Source: a bacterium
Lineage (GTDB): Bacteria; SZUA-182; DTGQ01
Direction of reading: 5' to 3'
Assembly: GCA_023512255.1 (NCBI GenBank)
Contig: JAILZY010000135.1
Location: forward strand, 1 to 7,177
Length of the DNA stretch: 7,177 nt
Part shown: in pieces, positions 5,479-7,177 of the stretch
How positions within the stretch are numbered: the stretch's first letter is position 1
Layout: each line of letters starts with the position of its first letter
Notes under the pieces: model-generated
The model's input: only the letters and a program-made list of their open reading frames with translations
Databases searched by the model: none
What the model was told of the DNA's origin: nothing
Translations under genes and position numbers: made by a program

Positions 5479-7050
5479 ATGATAGTTAACGGGCTAAAAC
5501 TCGAAACAAAACTCTATCTTGGCTTTGGAGTGATTCTCTGCCTGGCACTAGCTTGCGGACTTTACCCAATGCTCAAAATGCGCTCCATCATCAGTAAGTA
5601 TCAACTAGCCAGGGATGAAAATCTGGAAGCGACCCTTTCAGCATTCAACCTGAGACTATGGACCGCGGCCCAGATCAAGGCAACCAGGGATGGTATTATC
5701 CATGCCCAACAGAGCATGGGTGATTTTGGCCAAGCAGTGCGGGAATTTGAAGACGCCAGGGAAAGGGCAAGCGAGTTTCGGCTGCTGCTCGATGAGGCTG
5801 AAGAAAAAGGATATCTGGATGAGGAGCATAAAGAGGCGCTTGACCGCTACGATCAGGAAGAGAAGCAGTTTCTAAATTCTTGGCAGAAGGCCAAGGGGAT
5901 AATGCTTAAGGGAGGATCGTCGGCTGAGGCCGAAGCCATAATGCGTGGCCAGGGGGATGGAGCCGTAGCCGCAGCAGCAGAGCTGGCCGCAAGTCTCCAG
6001 GATAAAGCACATCAGATGAGCGCTGAGGCTAAGGCCGAGGCCTCAAGAAGCACTACCCTGGCTCTTTTTATGATCGGGGTTTGTATTGTATTGGGAATTG
6101 GCATTGCCATATCAATCACCTCAGGCACAAGCCGTAAGCTCAAGGCTGCTATTGAAGAGCTTGGCGAGCTCTGCGAGCAGATGAGATCATCTGCCAGGCA
6201 GGTGTCATTAGCCAGTCAAAAACTAACCAAGGGCGCCACACAACAGGCTACATCCCTGACCGAGACCTCATCATCCCTGACCGAGATATCCTCCATGACC
6301 AGCCACAATTCAGGCCATGCCGGTGAGGCCAGCAGTATGATCTCAGAGTCAGCCAAGGCTCTTGAGCAGGCTGAGAAGGCTATGGACTCCCTGACCTCAG
6401 CCATCCAGGACATATCCCTGGCCAGCTATCAAATGGCCAGGATTGTCAAAACCATTGATGAAGTCGCTTTCCAAACCAACATCCTGGCTCTGAATGCCGC
6501 TGTCGAGGCAGCCCGAGCCGGTGAGGCCGGAGCAGGATTCGCCGTCGTAGCTCAGGAAGTCAGAACTCTGGCCATGAATGCCGCAGAAGCGGCCAAGAAT
6601 ACGACCCTTTTGATTAAGGATACTGTTCAGAAGGTTGTCTGCGGCTCGCAGCTTGTGAGCAGGACCAATAAGACCTTCCAGGACATGATCGCCTCCAGCA
6701 AAAAGGTGCAAGATCTGGTAGCCGCTATAGCCGCATCCTCCCAGAAACAAGCATCTGGAGTAGGGCAGATCAGCCGGGTAGTGGCTGAAATGGATAAGGC
6801 TGTACAAGCCACCTCCACCTTAGCCGAGGAAACCGCTTCGGCCAGCAAGGTGCTGAATGCTCAAGCTGAGCTGGTGAAAGAGATAGTCTCTCAGCTCATG
6901 ACCATGATCGGCGGCCCCAGGGGGACTGGCAATACACTGCCAATCGGCTTGCGGGTAACTGGAGCTGCCTCTAACATAGATATCCAGGGAATCGGGAGCA
7001 AAAATATTCCGTACCATGGAATGAAGAATAATCCCCATATCTTGAATTAA
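5479..7050 (+). CDS. Methyl-accepting chemotaxis protein (transmembrane chemoreceptor)
   Basis: This is a 523-residue receptor if started at ATG 5479. GTG 5476 or ATG 5422 (542 residues) are alternatives. I chose 5479 because the only ribosome-site-like sequence precedes it and it gives the usual short N-terminal tail before membrane helix 1. Numbering from 5422, helix 1 is about 29-49, a helical ligand domain about 50-210 (four-helix-bundle-like, no recognisable Cache fold), and helix 2 about 212-232. Only about 25 residues separate helix 2 from the signalling coiled coil, so a complete HAMP is not evident. The methylation-helix pattern [16 protein letters not shown] and the hairpin tip (about 346-392), with [18 protein letters not shown] and [15 protein letters not shown], are canonical contacts for CheA/CheW. 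The C-terminal tail (about 497-542) lacks a CheR-binding NWETF-like pentapeptide. No che genes are nearby, so it must join an array encoded elsewhere. The ligand is unknown. Confidence 0.93.
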   Translation: MIVNGLKLETKLYLGFGVILCLALACGLYPMLKMRSIISKYQLARDENLEATLSAFNLRLWTAAQIKATRDGIIHAQQSMGDFGQAVREFEDARERASEFRLLLDEAEEKGYLDEEHKEALDRYDQEEKQFLNSWQKAKGIMLKGGSSAEAEAIMRGQGDGAVAAAAELAASLQDKAHQMSAEAKAEASRSTTLALFMIGVCIVLGIGIAISITSGTSRKLKAAIEELGELCEQMRSSARQVSLASQKLTKGATQQATSLTETSSSLTEISSMTSHNSGHAGEASSMISESAKALEQAEKAMDSLTSAIQDISLASYQMARIVKTIDEVAFQTNILALNAAVEAARAGEAGAGFAVVAQEVRTLAMNAAEAAKNTTLLIKDTVQKVVCGSQLVSRTNKTFQDMIASSKKVQDLVAAIAASSQKQASGVGQISRVVAEMDKAVQATSTLAEETASASKVLNAQAELVKEIVSQLMTMIGGPRGTGNTLPIGLRVTGAASNIDIQGIGSKNIPYHGMKNNPHILN

Positions 7051-7150
7051 TCTATACTTTAATTAATCTACTATGCTTTGGCTCTTTTTCTCCAAGGCCT
7101 TGATTTTACTGGATTTGCTATTAGAGGTAACTTTCTAAGGATGTCAAGGC
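7045..7150. repeat. Short direct and inverted repeats downstream of the chemoreceptor
   Basis: AATTAATCTA occurs at 7045-7054, spanning the stop codon, and again at 7061-7070. Farther on, GCCTTGA (7097-7103) is inverted as TCAAGGC (7144-7150), enclosing an inner stem TTAGA/TCTAA (7121-7125 and 7134-7138). This could fold as a nested hairpin past the gene end, but it is not followed by a U-tract, so an intrinsic terminator is not supported. The rest of 7051-7177 shows no gene. Confidence 0.35.
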
Positions 7151-7177
7151 GCTAAGAAATTTCTGCAAAAGTGTAGT

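Noticed and set aside
5036-5489. Two overlapping plus-strand frames with nearly identical peptides (SYFLKPHDYTLKAHQK)
   Set aside because: They are the same repeat translated twice. The 193-bp unit is not a multiple of three, there is no ribosome site, and the second runs out of frame into the chemoreceptor gene.
5541-5556. Sigma-54-like sequence TGGCACTAGCTTGCGG
   Set aside because: The GG to GC spacing is one base short of the required distance, and it lies inside the chemoreceptor coding region with no gene start downstream.

Overview
The window holds three signal-transduction genes and three non-coding stretches, two of them rich in repeats. No tRNA, rRNA, transposase, integrase or CRISPR array was seen. 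The gene set (multi-PAS hybrid kinase, REC-HD-GYP phosphodiesterase, chemoreceptor with a QTN-LALNAA-type tip) and the roughly even base composition suggest a free-living, motile, environmental Gram-negative bacterium. A Desulfobacterota-like (former Deltaproteobacteria) or related uncultured lineage is plausible. That placement rests on family resemblance only.

Layout. Bases 1-120 contain a roughly 100-bp nested palindrome just past the stop of the first gene. Bases 121-1398 (minus) encode a response regulator with an HD-GYP cyclic-di-GMP phosphodiesterase domain and a small C-terminal domain. Bases 1399-1856 are a divergent intergenic region with an imperfect tandem repeat, short palindromes and plausible promoter elements. 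Bases 1857-4973 (plus) encode a 1038-residue membrane-anchored hybrid histidine kinase with four PAS domains and a C-terminal receiver. Bases 4974-5478 are repeat-rich: three degenerate 28-bp units, the first of which contains the kinase stop codon, run into two tandem copies of a 193-bp unit. Bases 5479-7050 (plus) encode a methyl-accepting chemotaxis protein. Bases 7051-7177 are non-coding, with small repeats and a possible nested hairpin.

How the genes may work together (inference). The divergent kinase and REC-HD-GYP pair resembles the general RpfC/RpfG logic, in which a hybrid kinase controls a cyclic-di-GMP-degrading response regulator. However, this kinase has no visible Hpt domain, so a relay would need a partner elsewhere or direct transfer from the kinase core. 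The chemoreceptor would feed a CheA/CheW array encoded elsewhere. Together the cluster could link environmental sensing to motility and cyclic-di-GMP level, but physical proximity is the only evidence here.

The most notable points are the repeat architecture between kinase and chemoreceptor, the nested palindrome at the left end, a cysteine cluster in the second PAS domain, and departures from consensus in the HD-GYP and kinase G2 motifs. I see no convincing evidence of a wholly new system.
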